A DNA stretch of 64,000 nucleotides from JAJCYK01 sp965224285 (GTDB lineage: Bacteria > Bacteroidota > Bacteroidia > Cytophagales > Cyclobacteriaceae): the NCBI GenBank assembly GCA_965224285.1, contig OZ245043.1, positions 3,162,001-3,226,000 of the forward strand, read 5' to 3'. Each line of letters starts with the position of its first letter. Position 1 is the first letter of the stretch. The translations under genes were made by a program, and so were the position numbers. Below the pieces are notes generated by a model. The model did not search any database. It worked only from the letters and a program-made list of their open reading frames with translations, and was not told the origin of the DNA. Of the stretch, positions 62,213-64,000 are shown piece by piece.

Positions 62213-64000
62213 TCAATCTATTTCAGTTTGCATTTGGCCTTTAGCCCCAGGTTCAACATGTTCTTTCAGGAATTTAGTTAATAACCCAAACAGGTGCCTG
62301 GAAGTATTCTCACCTTCTCTGATACTATGGGTGCGGTTGGGGTACGCCATGAACTGAAAATGCTTGTTGTGTCTGATTAGCTCATTGATCAGTTTTTCAC
62401 TGTTTTGATAATGGACATTATCATCACCGGTACCGTGTATCAGCAGAAGATCGCCTTGTAAGTTATGCGCATGGGTAACTGGTGATCCCTTGATAAAATC
62501 TTCCTTGGTTTCCCAGGGTACCCCCATATACCTTTCCTGATAGATATTATCGTAAAGTAACTGATCGGCTACCGGCGCAATGGACATACCAGCATGGTAG
62601 ATCTCAGGATATTGAAACAACAGGTTGAGGGTCATAGAACCTCCTCCGCTCCATCCCCAAACGCCCACTCGATCCTGATCCACAAAAGGTTGCTCCAGCA
62701 CCTTTTTCGCCCCCATGGCCTGGTCTCTGGCATTGATGGTGCCGATATTTCTGAATATACTTTTACGCCAATCACGGCCCTTGGGGCTGGGAGAGCCGCG
62801 GTTGTCCATGGTAACCACCAGATAACCCTCTTGTGCCATCATATAATGCCATAACAGCCTGGTCCCCGCCCAGCGGTCACGGGCGGTTTGCCCGGCAGGC
62901 TCCCCGTATACGTAAAACAACACCGGATAGGTTCTGTTAGGGTCAAAATCCGGCGGTTTTATCATGAAACCCTCCATGGTGATCTGGTCCTCCGTGGTAA
63001 CCGAAAAAAATTCCGCCGGTCGCCTATTAAGGGCCTCAAAATTTTCGTGCAACTCTTCATTATCCGCCAGTATCTGTAGGGCCTTGTGGTCAGGCAGGGT
63101 AACCAGCTCCACTATAGGTGGACGGTTGGCCGTAGAATAGGTGTGAAAGGCGAATTTACCATTGGGGGCTACCTCATACTGGTGATCACCCGGCTGGTCA
63201 TCTGGTGATAGTTTTTGTAAGCCGCCCCGGCCGTCCAGCCGGACCCGATACAGATATCGCTGGGTGGGATTTTCGGGGGAGGCAATAAAATAGACATAGC
63301 CACCGTCATCATCAATCAGCACTATGTTGATTACATCGTAATCTCCCTTGGTAATCAGCTTTTCCGCTCCGTCTTTAGTGGCTACGCGATAAAAATGATT
63401 CCACCCGTCTTTTTCGGAGAGCCAACTAAAGGCTTTACCGTCATCCAACCAGATCCAGTCATCGATTGCCCTTACCCAGGCCGCATCAGCGTCGGTGTAA
63501 AGATTTTCCACGGTGCCATTATCCAGGGAATATACCCAGATGCGGTTGGTATTTTGTTTTCGGGGTATTTGCTGCACCATCAAGGATTTGGAATCCGGCG
63601 CCCACATCATTCTTGGAAGATAATTCTGCTTCTTATCACCCGGGATGGGTAGCCATTGAGTTTCACCACCACTTGCGGAAATCACTCCGATGCGCACACT
63701 GCTGGGATCTTCTCCCACCTTGGGATATTGCACTGGAACGTTGAAGGGGTATAGAGAATCGGTAGAATTAATCATATAAAAATCCCTGATCTCAGTGGCG
63801 TCCACCTGCCAATAGGCAATATGCTCACCATCAGGGCTCCATCTGAAACCATCCCTGGCGCCAAATTCCTCTTCGTAGGCCCAATCAAAAGTGCCGTTGA
63901 TCAATCGCTCAGCACCATTACTGGTTAGGCTGTCGACCTTACCGGTTTCAAGATCCTCTACATATAGATTGTGTTTGCTGACGTAGGCTACCCGGGAGGC
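62213..64000 (-). CDS. Prolyl oligopeptidase (S9, DPP-IV-like), 5' end outside window
   Basis: The frame continues to the right edge, so the N terminus is missing. The last ~595 residues are seen, starting at a propeller blade (NLYVEDLETGK ... NGTFDWAYEEEF). The DPP-IV-like Glu pair is in DWAYEEEFG. The propeller is followed by the catalytic domain: Ser in GWSGGGSM, Asp in GTGDDNVHY and His in NRTHSI. It removes dipeptides from substrates with penultimate proline or alanine, in the periplasm. It is the first visible gene of the transcript with the beta-lactamase-related hydrolase. Confidence 0.93.
   Translation of the reverse strand, partial: ASRVAYVSKHNLYVEDLETGKVDSLTSNGAERLINGTFDWAYEEEFGARDGFRWSPDGEHIAYWQVDATEIRDFYMINSTDSLYPFNVPVQYPKVGEDPSSVRIGVISASGGETQWLPIPGDKKQNYLPRMMWAPDSKSLMVQQIPRKQNTNRIWVYSLDNGTVENLYTDADAAWVRAIDDWIWLDDGKAFSWLSEKDGWNHFYRVATKDGAEKLITKGDYDVINIVLIDDDGGYVYFIASPENPTQRYLYRVRLDGRGGLQKLSPDDQPGDHQYEVAPNGKFAFHTYSTANRPPIVELVTLPDHKALQILADNEELHENFEALNRRPAEFFSVTTEDQITMEGFMIKPPDFDPNRTYPVLFYVYGEPAGQTARDRWAGTRLLWHYMMAQEGYLVVTMDNRGSPSPKGRDWRKSIFRNIGTINARDQAMGAKKVLEQPFVDQDRVGVWGWSGGGSMTLNLLFQYPEIYHAGMSIAPVADQLLYDNIYQERYMGVPWETKEDFIKGSPVTHAHNLQGDLLLIHGTGDDNVHYQNSEKLINELIRHNKHFQFMAYPNRTHSIREGENTSRHLFGLLTKFLKEHVEPGAKGQMQTEID

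Overview
The window reads as chromosomal DNA of a Bacteroidota, most likely a Cytophagales-type environmental bacterium. The support is a SusC/SusD pair, a second TonB receptor with a carboxypeptidase-like N-terminal domain, many Sec and lipoprotein signal peptides, start sites that mostly lack Shine-Dalgarno sequences, a moderate G+C content, and a few candidate promoters of the Bacteroidota type (TTG, about 18 nt, TAnnTTTG). It also carries gene families that are abundant in Planctomycetes and Verrucomicrobia and patchy in Bacteroidota: two PVC-type haem-binding dehydrogenases and a DUF1501 + DUF1549/DUF1553 pair. I see no rRNA, tRNA, CRISPR array, insertion sequence, phage gene or origin. 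No stretch longer than about 260 bases lacks a gene.

Layout. 1-4.7 kb: the end of a CheY-like regulator, a histidine kinase/OmpR-type regulator pair, a secreted two-domain protein behind a large AT-rich hairpin, and a secreted protein made of two GH2-type sugar-binding folds. 4.7-7.7 kb (minus strand): a tight operon of TauE-like exporter, PaaI-like thioesterase, PurU and nitrilase. 7.8-13.8 kb: mixed metabolic and secreted genes. 13.9-17.3 kb (minus): a molybdate operon of tandem-Mop protein, ModB and ModC, without ModA, then a PLP decarboxylase. 17.5-23.3 kb: a large PVC-type haem dehydrogenase overlapping a GH20 hexosaminidase gene.

24.0-31.2 kb: a compact secondary-metabolism locus of two co-directional genes. 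The first encodes an adenylation-carrier didomain, the second a KS-AT-DH-KR-ACP polyketide synthase. The adenylation domain lacks the Asp that binds the alpha-amino group of amino acids. The KR has lost its nucleotide-binding signature and the DH is altered, and there is no thioesterase. This is the most unusual system in the window.

31.2-39.5 kb: FMN reductase-like protein, sulfatase, exported Gfo/Idh oxidoreductase, a Rossmann protein, a PDZ-alpha/beta hydrolase fusion, a DinB-like secreted protein and a TonB receptor with a His-rich plug. 39.7-44.2 kb (minus): an operon of zinc alcohol dehydrogenase, serine/threonine dehydratase-like enzyme and a second PVC-type haem dehydrogenase. 44.5-49.2 kb (minus): a DUF1549/DUF1553 cytochrome followed by a DUF1501 Tat protein. 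49.4-53.4 kb: DoxX-like, SGNH hydrolase, 7TM-AraC regulator, CPBP protease and two small conserved proteins. 53.5-57.8 kb (minus): SusC and SusD, ending at a strong terminator. 58-64 kb: an unknown secreted protein, a penicillin-acylase-type hydrolase, a class C beta-lactamase-like hydrolase and a truncated DPP-IV-type peptidase.

Taken together, many products act at or outside the outer membrane: glycan and sulfate-ester removal (GH20, sulfatase, SusCD), periplasmic haem oxidoreductases, and acyl or peptide hydrolysis. This suits a degrader of complex organic matter that also makes at least one small polyketide-type metabolite.
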